Assembly (NCBI RefSeq): GCF_001411555.2 | Contig: NC_049912.1 | Location: 4,480,317 to 4,544,316, forward strand | Source: Juglans regia | Lineage: Eukaryota > Streptophyta > Magnoliopsida > Fagales > Juglandaceae | DNA length: 64,000 bases | Reading direction: 5' to 3' | Shown here: in pieces, positions 11,346 to 23,335 of the stretch | How positions within the stretch are numbered: the first letter of the stretch is position 1 | Layout: every line of letters begins with the position of its first letter | Position numbers and translations under genes: made by a program | The notes under the pieces: generated by a model | What the model saw: the letters and a program-made list of their open reading frames with translations, nothing else | The model's database searches: none | What the model was told of the DNA's origin: nothing

Positions 11346-12010
11346 AAGGATTATGAGCCAAGTTAGAGCTTGGCTATAAAGAATTAAATGTTGTGTGATT
11401 TGATTAATTGTTAAGTATTTTTGCAGGAATATGGATGTTTGAGTGGTATTTGTAGGTGAGATTCTATTCTAAAATTCCATTGAACTATGGGTTGTTTGAA
11501 TAAATATTTTTGGATAATATTTATGGAGAAATGATTTGTATATGCCTCAAATAGATATGCTCCGACACAGTTCTTTGAAAAAAAGTGGACCACTCCTTAA
11601 AACATTATTATCAAGTGTTATCAACGGAGGTGGAGCTAGCTAGTTGGCTATTAAACAGAAAAAATTGTTTGCTGATCAGTGATTGTCAAATGTCAGGTGT
11701 CTTTTGCAGTAATATAAAGCTCAATAGAGTACTTAATTATGACTTGTTTAACAACATTTTTTATTTTACAATAAATCAATCAAGCATCTTCAAACAAGAT
11801 TTATAGAGAATTTTTCAAAAACCTGCAAAATGCTACTTAAGGTCTCGAAATACTTATAGCTTTATGGTTTTGTCTTTGGTTTACATGATATTTATGACCC
11901 TGCTTTATTAATCACAGTCATAAGAAACTCCATTTTCCTTTTTTCCTTCATCTGTGCTGGTGCGAGTTTATGGGCCGATGGGGATAGTTTCTCTTTTGTT
12001 GGGTTGGTTC
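11346..12010. other. 3' flank of kinase copy A
   Basis: AT-rich 3' region shared with 51568-52211. AATAAA-like signals occur near 11499 (TGAATAAATA). A possible extra intron exists (CAG|GTGGTA at 11333 to TTTTTGCAG at 11427) that would replace the last residues with a nine-residue tail and still no U-box. It is weakly supported because copy B does not keep the donor. Short ORFs here are not credible. Confidence 0.4.
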
Positions 12011-12660
12011 AGGTCTTTGGAATTGGAGAAGGGTGTGTTGGGTCCTTCGTCAAGTTTTTAATTAAATGTTCTCCAATTGACCATAACACAAGATCTTCCT
12101 GTATGGCTGATTTTTGCTGCGGCGCCATTCCTACAGGCTCGATGCTAATCTTCTTTCGAGTTCACTTAAGAAGTAACTCAATTTGTATAGTTCATCCCAT
12201 CTTCGCGGAGCCTATTAGAGAGAAAAATAATCGACTTCAACTTGTCCTTTGCGTTCGTTCTCCACTCCAACTCCCTCCAAACTTTGTAGTTCCTGTAGTA
12301 GATTCTTTTTTTGTGAGGTTACATTACCAAATACCTGTTCATTTAATTTCTTTAAATCCATTTCCAAAGCGTTCAATTTTCTAGCCAATACTTTGCTCTG
12401 AATACCCTCTAGTTGATAAGAATTCTACCATTGTCTCACCAATTCCCCCCCTGCGCGGCGTATTTAGCCATATGTTCTTGAATTTGAATGGTCTTCTACT
12501 CCCCAAAATTCCTCCACAATCTAGCATTATGGGAAAGTGATCAGAGTAAACCCAAGTAAGTCTTTTCTGACAAGAATCTAGAAATTGCATTTCCCATGAA
12601 GGAGATATGAGAAATCTGTCCAGCCTTGACCAAACTTGATTATTAGACCAAAGGCAAACA
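12011..12660 (-). pseudogene. L1-type LINE ORF2 fragment (endonuclease C-terminus), unit A
   Basis: On the minus strand the sequence encodes a typical plant LINE endonuclease end (WSNNQVWSRLDRFLISPSW, then YSDHFPIMLDCGG, the catalytic SDH motif, then RPFKFKNIW) followed by the Lys-rich linker that precedes reverse transcriptase. The frame is broken by stops and shifts and no reverse transcriptase follows. The unit B copy (52212-53390) extends further upstream, while here the 5' part is cut off by a deletion at about 12660 that fuses the LINE to a Mutator-like element. Confidence 0.75.
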
Positions 12661-12926
12661 GAATTCGCCGACGGTCTAAGCGGCATTGTCTGGCGAGGGG
12701 ATGGGAGCTCACGTGGCGGATTCTGTAGGCCCTAAGTTGGTCCCCGACCACCATGGCGGTGATAGGAAGGGTGGAGACAGGCGAAGATAGAGAGGGAAAG
12801 GGGGTGGAGGGGAGGGGAATCACACAGGAGGAGGAAAAAAAGTAAGGAAAAAAAAAAAGGAAATGTGGCATGCTCACAGTGTCCAACATCAGTGTGTGAG
12901 ATCCCTTAGTGTTTGTAGTGTTTTCC
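12661..12926. mobile_element. Truncated Mutator-like TIR element, unit A
   Basis: The right half of the element that is complete in unit B at 54476-55114. It keeps the terminal repeat GTGTNTGTAGTGTTTTCC and the flanking ATACTAATA (12927-12935). The left half, together with unit B sequence equivalent to about 52860-54840, is missing. The frame encoded on its minus strand is not a gene. Confidence 0.7.
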
Positions 12927-13489
12927 ATACTAATAACATATTATAATCCAGTAGAATACTTGGTTTATTTTAAATAAGTCATAAAAAATCCCAATTCTTA
13001 AAATATGTTGCATTTCTTAACATAATTATTCAATCTTATAAGAAATCTAGTAAATATCATTTAAATATTCTTAACATATTTCTTAACTTTTCTATTTAAA
13101 ATATAACATAATAGTTTTATTAAAAACCCGATTAAATAGACAAATGAAATATTAACTAATATTAGGCTCAATAATAAACTTTAAAATATATTTCAAATTC
13201 TTTAAACACTTTCTTATAAATATGAGCTTATGACTAATATATTTATTTAATAAAATTAAACTCAACTTCAAATAAAATGACGCAATAATATTCATAATTA
13301 ACATATACATAAACGTAAGGTTATAAATGTAATTATACTTAAAACACTCCTTCAAGATACTATGGGAAGGGATTAAAAGGGGCAGCATAAAAGTAAGGCA
13401 GCATAAAAGTAATCTCCTTAACAGCTGCGAGGTAGGGGACTCACCGAGAGGAGAAGGAGCACGTGTCTGAGCTGGGTGAGATGACGGTA
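12927..13489. other. AT-rich sequence shared with unit B
   Basis: Aligns with 55115-55590. It ends in a stretch (from about 13430, GCGAGGTAGGGGACTC) that aligns with 58218-58277 instead, because unit A lacks the 2.6-kb block holding the Harbinger element of unit B. The minus-strand frame 13152-13388 is AT-rich and has no recognisable domain. Confidence 0.5.
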
Positions 13490-16138
13490 TGTAACGCCCC
13501 GACTTCGAGGGTCCGGAGAGTTAACTCAAAACACCTGATAATCAACTCCAACATTGCTAATACACTTCCAAAAGTTCCAAATCCAAAGTAAACACTTCAA
13601 ATTTAATTAACCACACATATTCGTATATAAAGTCTTCCATACAGTAATCCCCAAAATTACCAACTCCTCTACATGTCACTTAAACTCACATTTCAACAAT
13701 ACAATTATAAAAAATCACCAATATTCATCGAAAGTTTTCTATTCTTAATCCACTATTCTTAAGTCATCTCACCCAATTCTTCATAGTCCTGATCCTTAGC
13801 TGAAATATCCAAAAATCATCTGAAAATATTGGAGATAAGAGGGGGTGAGTTATCAACAACTCAGTAAGCAGAGAACATATACTAGTATGTAAACATGAGC
13901 CTTTTCAGAAAGTTCAGTATGCAGAAACAAAAACATTTTATTTTTATATGCAGATCTCAGAAAAACGTGTTATCAGAAAATCAGAGTGACTTTTCAATCT
14001 TTTCATACTCAAAATCAACTAATTCATTTTTAAGGATCCATTTCATATTCAAAAACGCTTTGGCATAACAAAACTGAACATCTTCATCTTATCATATCAT
14101 ATCATATACCATGTTTAACCCCCGTGGTAGGGTTGTGCTATCCCCAGTGGTCAAACCAGGTAGTATCATGTGGTGTATTTCCCATTTTCCAATCTCGGAG
14201 CCCCGAGTGTGCACACAGGAAAGAACACGTAAAAAGACCACTTTGTTTCCAAAGTGGGTGCACTCATATCATATCATATCATGGTGGTACCAACCATATC
14301 ACGTGAACCAGTATCATCATATCAGAACCATATTCAGAACAGATAAGTATGCCAAAGTTTTATCATATCCATATCATATCAAAACACGTGCGAAACATAT
14401 TCATATCATTTCCATTTGATCAAAAACAGATCCAATCATTTCATATCACATGCATAAAAATCTCAATGATATCATATTCGCTCTTTTGCATATTTCAAAA
14501 ACATGTCAAATATTGCTCATGTTTACACAATGCATGTCAGAAAATATTTTCTCTTTTTTCGTACAGATTTCATGAGTGATGCAAGTAAACGACCGAAGTT
14601 GATTTTTCTCAAGTTTTCATTTCATCACAAAATATGTAGAGTTTTTAAAAAGTCAACCTCAATCTCAATAATCCGTATAAAAACCTAGCATAGGAACCCC
14701 GCTTACCTGGATTTATTAGCTTTTCAAACATTTTCTCAAAAAAATGTCGAGTCGACTATAAATCGTCACCTAAAAAAAATAATCACGTAATTTCTGTAAG
14801 TTTCCAAGCAATCACGTATTTCGATATTTAAACTTAAGCTTCTAAAATAACCTATTTTAATTCTACAAAACTTAAAACCCTCGTAATCCCAAAATATATT
14901 ATCACTTTCTAAAATTTTCAATATCCACCATAACCAACGTCAACCTCAAGACACCAATATATAAACCCGAAACAACCAATAAATCTCACATCTTAAACCA
15001 ATTACACGAACAACTCCATCATCCAATCCAACCGACCCCCTGACTCCTCGGACTCAGTCCGGCAGAACCAACTAATTCACAGTAAATATAAATTAGTGCA
15101 GAAATACATTTAACTCTCAAAAGTTCTTTGGAAAAATACTTACAATGCTATAATATAATTTTTGAAAGATCACGGAGGTGCTAGAAGCGGCAACGCAGCA
15201 ACAAAACAGTGTCAAAAGCACTGTGGCCGTGGGTCTAAAAAACCCATTTTTGAAAGGGTATAAACGAAGACCCAAGATTGATAGAGTAGGGCTTAGGGAT
15301 GTCGGTGAAGCTAGTGGTGGTGGTGGTGGTGGTTGGCCGTGGATGGCGGCGTAGAGGGCGGTCGAAGGCTAAAATATCCAAAACGGAAAATATTGATGGT
15401 GCGGCTTCACTGGTGACAGATCGGAGGTGGGGTTGGGTCCATTGAGTTGCTAGGAGGTCGAGGATGATGTGGTGAGAAGATGATGGCCGGAGGTAGAGCG
15501 ATGGCGGCGCAGCGGCGCAAGGAGTGCCGCGGCTTGGTGTGGTGCGTGGGGGCTATCGGCGGCGAGTAACGAGTTAAGGGCTGAAATCACAGGGGGGTGA
15601 TTGCCGTCGAAGGGGAGGTGAGAGGGAGGGGTGGTGTCGGTCACTGCCGGCACACGGCGGCGGGCTGGGGGAGAGGGGTGACTCACGGGAAGAGAGAGGG
15701 AGGGACGGGTCGCACGCAGGAGAAGGAGAAGAAAGAAAAATAAAAAAGAAGAGAAAAGTAAAAGGAAGAAAAAGAAAGAGAAAGAGGAAAGAGAAAATGT
15801 AGGGAAAGAAATGAGGTCCAATCCTCACATCTTGGGTCACAAAAATGATCCAACGGAAACGATTTTAAAACAGCAAGTGAAATAAAATAATTCAAACGTA
15901 GTGATTAAAATGAAAATAAATAATTATATCCAACAAGAAGTTAATTTAATATGAAGAGAAAATTAAATGCATAACAACAATTAATATTAAGGAAACATGT
16001 CAAATTTAATTTTCTCAAATTAAAAATCATAAAAATAAACCCACTAAAATCTGAAAATTTAAAACAAGATAATCAAATTTTAAATTAATAACAAATAATA
16101 ATTCAATTACAAATACACTAAAAAGACAAGGTGTTACA
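13490..16138 (-). repeat. LTR (3' LTR of the inverted element)
   Basis: Ends TG...CA. It contains a run of TATCA pentamers (about 14090-14110) and, read on the minus strand, a pyrimidine-rich tract (15700-15830) that produces long but low-complexity frames. It differs from its partner at 18678-21295 by scattered substitutions and small indels, so the insertion is not very recent. Confidence 0.85.
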
Positions 16139-18677
16139 TCCTCCCCCCTTAAAAAAAAATTTCGTCCTCGAAATTTGTAAGGTCAAACATGACGCGAAAG
16201 CAGGATAGAAGCTACAACCCAAAACACGCTCGAAAAGACCATACGACAACAACTCCCAACAAGCATGAGTAATGTTCTCTCAAGTCTATTTCCATAGGCA
16301 ATTCCATCATACTCGTTTTAGTCCCCCAGTGGCACAACATGTCCACTATTCCTAGGGTGACTATGATATCCAAAATCTCATTTTTCCACAAGAGTCTTAA
16401 TACAACATCCAAGGAATCTCAATGATTAATAGCTCTACTCAATAATCTATACTAACCTCAATTGACTCCTACGGTATAACTTCCAAATATTCATTGTATT
16501 CTACCTTTGGTAACCTAATAGTCATTTTCAAAGTTAACGATCAATAACATAATTGGTACAATTGAGTGATTAGTCTCCAACTACAAGTATCGTCTCAAAA
16601 ATTCAAGTCACGACTAATTTTTCAAAATCAACACAAAATTTGAACTCCTAATTACAACCAAAATATCACGCTCCTGCCGCGCACTCTGATAATTCGCCAC
16701 ATGCATAAAATTTATGTTCTCATAAAAACAACATCATCGAGTACAAGGTGGCTCCATACCTACTGACAAAAAAAAACTCCTATCACAATTTGGTAGAAAA
16801 ATGTTTGATCTCCCAAAACAATGAATTATTACACTTTCTCCTCAAAATCACCAAGAATGCCTTCTTGAATCTACACCAACTATCATCCTTAAATTGATAT
16901 GGATCAAATCCCAAAACTTGCCATTATAACCCCGAACTAATAACAATCATTATCCAAATTAGATCAATACCTTCAATCTCCAAAGAATTAATCTCCTTGA
17001 GAATCCCTATATCAATAACTCGACTCTAATCAACCCCATTTTAATGGTCACATACTAATCAGTCTTCAAAATAAATCAAGCTAGCACACCCAGCCTGCAG
17101 AATTAAAAACTTAAATCTTATTTCAATTCAGTCCTTCAAATCTGTAATTCTAAAACCTTAAATTATACCAGAATCATTTTTCGAAATCTGTAAGATCGAT
17201 GAACTTATATCCAATAATAAAACAATCGACTCCCGAAGCTTTCAAAATCTAAAATATTAAATGATAACAATCATTTCTTAAAGTACGCAAAACCTTAAAC
17301 TTTTGGTGAAATTTCCATAAATCTATCCTTAAAGTTTGTTGAACTTACAACCTCCTATTCTAAAGTCTCGTGTCATACATCCACGAAATCGAAAACCTCA
17401 AATATCTTACTCCCCAAAACGATCATCCAGACCATGCCGTTCCTTTCAAACCTCGATATTATAAAAGCAAACCAAGTTGATAAAAGTTCAAGCCTACTAC
17501 ACTAAATATTTATACCTAACAATAGCATTCTTAGTCGTACTATCTTCCTATCATAACTTAATCCATAACCCACTTTTCAACTTCGAACTAAACGAACAAA
17601 ATAAAATAAACTTAATAAATAAAATAACATGATTTCAATTCAAATAAAATAAAATCAAACAAAATGAAATAGATTCAATTTAAATAAGATAATAATAATT
17701 TCAAATTAAACCTTTAAACTTTTCTGGTATTGCACATATGGTTTTACCCATTCTTAGCTATATCTTTAACCAACTCATATAATCCTTCCTACCATCAAAT
17801 ATTGTAAACCCGACATCGCTCTAAACTCCAGTACATCTTTAAAATCTAAACCACAAAAATCTAAACCTTAAATCTTAAAAAGATTATCTCTTATAATCCA
17901 CAAAGTAAGCTTGTCGGATCTAAAATCCCTAAATCTCAAAACTCAATCATAAAGTCCGCAGTTCCATAAAATTAGCTTTTATTCTTTACAAACCCACACC
18001 ACACCTCAAATTTGAAGTTTCAAAACTCAAATGTTTTTAGTTTGCAGAACCTCAAACTTATTCTACAATTGAACTTATGTGCACCTTCAAAAATATAAAC
18101 CTTACATATTATAAAAGATCCTTACCTATAGTCAATAAAGTACACCTACCTGATCTAAAACCCCAAGTGTAAAGAAAGTCATTTCTTAAAATCTGAAAAA
18201 AATCTAAAGCCTTAATTCTCTTTAAAATCTTCTTTTTAAAACTCACACCATCTAAGACCTCAAACATCCTAGAATATATTTCAAAAGGTTGCCGGGTTCT
18301 AAAACTTTAATAACAAATAAAATCATCTCTTATAATCTACAAATTCCATACATCCAATCTGAGTTAACTTCCAAGCCTACAGATATTCAAAACCTCAGAT
18401 TTCGTAGGCCACCCAACACGAGTATGAAAAAGCTCAAACCAACTATCTTTAAAATCAGGTCCTAGTGCTTTCAAAATTTTAAAACTTTAAATGTCATCAA
18501 ACATCTTATTATAGTTTGCAACCTGGCTTTCGCTCAAACTTATGCAAACATCGAAATCTAGACCTCCAAGTCATGTCCTACAACCTTCAAACTAAGTCAA
18601 TCAAATCTAAAATCTTAAATTCCTAAAACTTCAATCCATAAAGTCTGCAGAATCTCAAACCTGGCTCTGATACCAAC
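16139..18677 (-). other. Non-coding internal region of the LTR element
   Basis: About 2.5 kb of AT-rich sequence with no open frame of note on either strand and no gag, protease, reverse transcriptase or integrase motif. Polypurine tract at 16139-16150 and primer-binding site at 18664-18675. Part of it (about 16519-16850) recurs after the second LTR at 21300-21637. Confidence 0.75.
18664..18675 (-). promoter_or_regulatory. Primer-binding site (initiator tRNA-Met)
   Basis: Read on the minus strand this is TGGTATCAGAGC, the standard complement of the 3' end of plant initiator tRNA-Met, separated by two bases from the 5' LTR. It fixes the orientation of the element as minus. Confidence 0.85.
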
Positions 18678-21295
18678 TGTAACGCCCCGACCTCGAGGGT
18701 CCAGAGAGTTAACTCAAAACACCTAATAATCAACTCCCACATTGCTAATACACTTCCAAAAGTTTCAAATCCAAAGTAAACACTTCAAATTTAATTAACC
18801 ACACATATTCGTATATAAAGTCTTCCATACAGTAATCCCCAAAATTACCAACTCCTCTACATGTCACTTAAACTCACATTTCAACAATACAATTATCAAA
18901 AATCACCAATACTCATTGAAAGTTTTCTATTCTTAATCCACTATTCTTAAGTCATCTCACCCAATTCTTCATAGTCCTGATCCTCAGCTGAAATATTCAA
19001 AAATCATCTGAAAATATTGGAGATAAGAAGTGGTGAGTTATCAACAACTCAGTAAGCAGAGAACATATACTGGTATGTAAACATGAGCCTTTTCAGAAAG
19101 TTCAGTATGCAGAAACAAAAACATTTTATTTTTATATGAGATCTCAGAAAAACGTGTTATCAGAAAATCAGAGCGACTTTTCAATCTTTTCATACTCAAA
19201 ATCAACAATTCATTTTTAAGGATCCATTTCATATTAAAAAACGCTTTGGCATAACATAACTGAACATTTTCATCTTATCATATCATATCATATACCATGT
19301 TTAACCCCCGTGGTAGGGTTGTGCTATCCCCAGTAGCCAAACCAGGCAGTATCATGTGGTGAACTTCCCATTTTTCAATCTCGGAGCCCCGAGTGTGCAC
19401 ACAGAAAATAACACGTAAAAAGACCACTTTGTTTCCAAAGTGGGTGCACTCATATCATATCATATCATGGTGGTACAAACCATATCACGTGAACCAGTAT
19501 CATCATATCAGAACCATATTCAGAACATATAAGTATGCCAAAGTTTTATCACATCCATATCATATCAAAACACGTGCGAAACATATTCATATCATTTCCA
19601 TTTGATCAAAAACAGATCCAATCATTTCATATCACATGCATAAAAATCTCAATGATATCATATTCGCTCTTTTGCATATTTTAGAAACATGTCAAATATT
19701 GCTCATGTCTACACAATGCATGTCAGAAAACATTTTCTCTTTTTCGTACAGATTTCATGAGTGATGCAAATAAACGACCGAAGTTGATTTTTCTCAAGTT
19801 TTCATTTCATCACAAAATATGCAGAGTTTTTAAAAAGTCAACCTCAATCTCAATAATCCGTATAAAAACCTAGCATAGGAACCCCGCTTACCTGGACTTC
19901 TTAGCTTTTCAAATATTTCCTAAAAAAAATGTCGAGTCGACTATAAATCGTCACCTAAAAAAAATAATCACGTAATTTCTGTAAGTTTTCAAGCAATCAC
20001 GTATTTCGATATTTAAACTTAAGTTTATAAAATAACCTATTTTAATTCTACAAAACTTAAAACCCTCATAATCCCAAAATATATTATCACTTTCTAAAAT
20101 TTTCAATATCCACCATAACCAACGTCAACCTCAAGACACCAATATATAAACCCGAAACAACCAATAAATCTCACATCTTAAACCAATTACACGAACAACT
20201 CCATCATCCAATCCAACCGACCCCCTGACTCCTCGGACTCAGTCCGGCAGAACCAACCAATTCACAGTAAATATAAATTAGTGCAGAAATACATTTAAAT
20301 CTCAAAAGTTCTTTGGAAAAATAGTTACAATGCTATAATATAATTTTTGAAAGATCACGGAGGTGCTAGAAGCGGCAACGCAGCAACAAAACAGTGTCAA
20401 AGGCACTGTGGCCGTGGGTCTCAAAAACTCATTTTTGAACGGGTATAAGCGAAGACCCAAGATTGATAGGGTAGGGTTTAGGGATGTCGGTGAAGCTAAT
20501 GGTGGTGGTGGTTGGCCGTGGGTGGCAGCGTAGAGGGTGGTCGAAGGCTAAAATACCCAAAACGGAAAATATTGATGGTGCGGCTTCACCGGTGACAGAT
20601 CGGAGGTGGGGTTGGGTCCATTGAGTTGCTAGGAGGTCGAGGATGATGTGGTGAGAAGATGATGGCCGGAGGTGGAGCGATGGCAGCGCAGCAGGGCAAG
20701 GAATGTCGTGGCTTGGTGTGGTGCGTGGGGGCTATCGGCGGCGAGTTAAGGGCTGAAATCACATGGGGTGATCGCCGGTCGAAGGGGAGGTGAGAGGGAG
20801 GGGCGGTGTCGGTCACCGCCGGCGCACGGCGGCGGGCTAGGGGAGAGGGGCAACGCACGGGAAGAGAGAGGGAGGGACGGGTCGCGCGCGGGAGAAGGAG
20901 AAGAAAGAAAAAGAAAAAAGAAGAGAAAAGAAAAAGGAAGAAAGAGAAAGAGGAAAGAGAAAATGTAGGGAAGAAATGAGGTCCAATCTTCACATCTTGG
21001 GTCACAAAAATGATTCAATAGAAACGATTTTAAAACAGCAAGTGAAATAAAATAATTCAAACGTGAAATAAAATAAATAATTAAATCCAACAAGAAGTTA
21101 ATTTAGTATGAAAGGAAAATTAAATGCATAACAATAATTAATATTAAGGAAACATGTCAAATTTAATTTTCACAAATTAAAAATCATAAAAATAAACCCA
21201 CTAAAATCTGAAAATTTAAAACAAGATAATCAAATTTTAAATTAATAACAAATAATCCTTCAATTACAAATACACTAAAAATACTGGGTGTTACA
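18678..21295 (-). repeat. LTR (5' LTR of the inverted element)
   Basis: Partner of 13490-16138 with the same termini. The minus-strand frames between 20586 and 21093 are the same low-complexity artefact as in the other LTR. Confidence 0.85.
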
Positions 21296-21637
21296 TCCTT
21301 CAATCACAATTTGGTTTCCAAAGTTAACCATCAATAACATAATTGGTACAACTGAGTGATTAGTCTCCAACTACAAGTATCGTCTCAAAAATTTAAGTCA
21401 CGACTAATTTTTCAAAATCAACACAAAATTTGAACTCCTAATTACAACCAAAATATCATGCTCCTGCTGCGCACTCTGATAATTTGCCACATGTATAAAA
21501 TTTATGTCCTCATAAAAACAACATCATCGAGTACAAGGTGGCTCCATACCTACTGACAAAAAAAAACTCTTATCACAATTTGGTAGAAAAATGTTTGATC
21601 TCCCAAAACTATGAATTATTACACTTTTTCCTCAAAA
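21296..21637 (-). mobile_element. Second, truncated internal segment of the LTR element
   Basis: Repeats internal sequence 16519-16850 of the preceding element (shared ATCAATAACATAATTGGTAC) but directly follows the second LTR without the polypurine tract. The block is therefore LTR-internal-LTR-partial internal. It ends abruptly at 21637, where sequence homologous to 59385 begins. This suggests unequal recombination between elements followed by a deletion that also removed the right target site. Confidence 0.7.
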
Positions 21638-22621
21638 TTTTCTCACTTCATACCTCTCTCATTCTCTATTACTCTCTTCCACTTTTTCTTCCTCCCGAGG
21701 CCATGATCAAGGTAAGTATGCGATAGAGAGCCTTCAATTGGGTGAGCTGCGTCGGCGATCTCTTCGTTGTTTGGTTGCCGAGAATGTTTCTTTGCTTTGG
21801 TTCAATATTTTTTTCACTCTAGTTTAGTCATTCTCATTTTAGGTTTTCTTTGACGAAACCAGTACTCATTTTGACCTTATGTTGCTATTGATTTTTTTGT
21901 ATTTTCGTTGGCTGTGTTGAGTGTTTGGCTGAAGAGAAAGTGATGATGTTTCGTAGATTTTTTTTTTTTTAAATTACTCTGTATAGATTTTTTTTCTTTC
22001 ACTTTCTATGAGATGTGACTTTCTGACTTATGTGGCTGTGAAATTTGTTTTATGTTGCGATCGAAGCTGATATTTCCAATTTTGCTCTTATTTTTCTCAC
22101 AACTATTTGTTTGCTGTGAAAATCCAGTTAGATTTATTGAATTAAAATTGTGTTTTATGTAATACTTGTATGAGATCGTTTTGATTTTGCTCTCATTTTC
22201 CTTCATAGACTGTTTGCTTACTGTGGAAATCTCCTGTTGCAGAAAGAAGAAGAAACTGAATAACTGATATATATTTTTTCCCTTTTGCTTTATGATGATT
22301 TCCCTTTTCCTTCATGTATTGGTTTCTGATACTTTATATCATACAATATATGCCTCTTGTTTGTTTGAAAATTAAAATATGTACCCTTTTTGTGTACCAT
22401 ATGCTTGGCTGCTGTGTAAATTAGGAGAAAGAAAAGAAAATTTGGGTCTTGACATTGTATGTGTTTTTGAATGCGTTAAAAGTGAGAATCCTTTATCATT
22501 AAATGAAATACTTAATTAAGCTCAAGTTTATGGAATATGAGACCTATTGTTTTATTTTTCTTAGTTTTGGAATTATCTCTTTTTTAATGTGTGATTCAAC
22601 TTATGGTTTATCTTCTTTCAA
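21638..22621 (+). mobile_element. Interior fragment of a Harbinger-like element (unit A)
   Basis: Aligns with 59385-60360 inside the complete unit B element (59095-61513). Both ends are lost, the left to the LTR element and the right to a GC-rich insert. The segment starts with a pyrimidine-rich leader and CCATGATCAAGGTAAGTATG, which resembles a first coding exon followed by a GT donor. No long frame follows. Confidence 0.6.
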
Positions 22622-23335
22622 GTTTATGGGCCCCTGCTGCCCCGCGCCACGCCCGTATGGGCGGGTGGGCTACCTCGCTTCTACCATGCGGGGGCAGGAT
22701 CCCCCACCCCACATAGAGAGGGCCTAGCGAGGTTAGGATGACCCCAGCAGGCCCTTCATATTGCTTAAGGATGATTATTGCATTGCCGAATCTAACTCTA
22801 AAGAGTTTAAGTTCTTTTTATATTTATAAATTTTAATTTATTATTTAAATTAAATTATAATTTGTGTCTAAAAAAATATTTTTGGACCAAAATTTTTTTT
22901 TAAACATAATGTGTTGGCCTAGGTGGGGGGCAGGATGGATTTGATGTTTTTCTTCTGCCCCTAGCCAACCTTTATATAGGAAGTCAAGATAATGTAATAG
23001 TCATCCTTAAGTAATGTGGGACTTAATAGGCTTAGGTGGCCAAGACAATCCAAAATCTAATTCTAAAGAGTTTAAGTTCTTTTTATATTTATAAATTTTA
23101 ATTTATTATTTAAATTATATTATAATTTGGGTCTAAAAAAATATTTTTGGATCAAAATTTTTTTTTAAACACAATGTATAGGCCTAGGCTGGGGGCGGGA
23201 CGGATGGGGTTTTTTTCCCCAGCCGCCGCCTCCCGGGGGCTGGGGGCAGGGGAAAAACCCTAACCCCCGCATGGTGCGGGGCAGGGTGCAGGGGAGGGTA
23301 CCCCCCACCCTGCACCATGCGGGTAATCACCCCTA
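22622..23335. mobile_element. GC-rich palindromic insert with internal tandem repeat
   Basis: Replaces unit B sequence 60361-61529. It contains GC-rich palindromes (CCCGCATGGTGC at 23266-23277 with its inverse at 23312-23323) and two copies of an AT-rich segment of about 200 bp (22785-22960 and 23058-23215, both with AAAGAGTTTAAGTTC). The right end, read inward, is TAGGGGTGATTAC, the same type of terminus as the hAT-like MITE at 4810. It is probably one or more nested hAT-type non-autonomous elements. No gene. Confidence 0.5.

Larger units (their letters stand above)
13490..21295 (-). mobile_element. Non-coding Ty3-type LTR retrotransposon (LARD-like)
   Basis: Two direct repeats of about 2.6 kb (13490-16138 and 18678-21295), both TGTAACGCC...GTGTTACA, enclose 2.5 kb. 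The element is inverted: GCTCTGATACCA at 18664-18675 is the reverse complement of a primer-binding site for initiator tRNA-Met, two bases from the 5' LTR. The polypurine tract (reverse complement AAGGGGGGAGGA, 16139-16150) abuts the 3' LTR. The internal region has no gag-pol, so a helper element must have mobilised it. The left flank (GACGGTA at 13483-13489) matches an empty site in unit B at 58271-58277. No matching duplication is found at the right end, where a second truncated internal segment follows. Confidence 0.85.

Noticed and set aside
12004..12384. 126-codon plus-strand frame
   Set aside because: Antisense to the LINE endonuclease linker. The homologous frame in unit B (52303-52686) follows the same shadow pattern.
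15450..15895. Long overlapping minus-strand frames rich in Phe, Leu, Ser and Pro
   Set aside because: They lie in a purine-rich tract of an LTR and recur in the partner LTR (20586-21093) with frameshifts. They are compositional and not genes.
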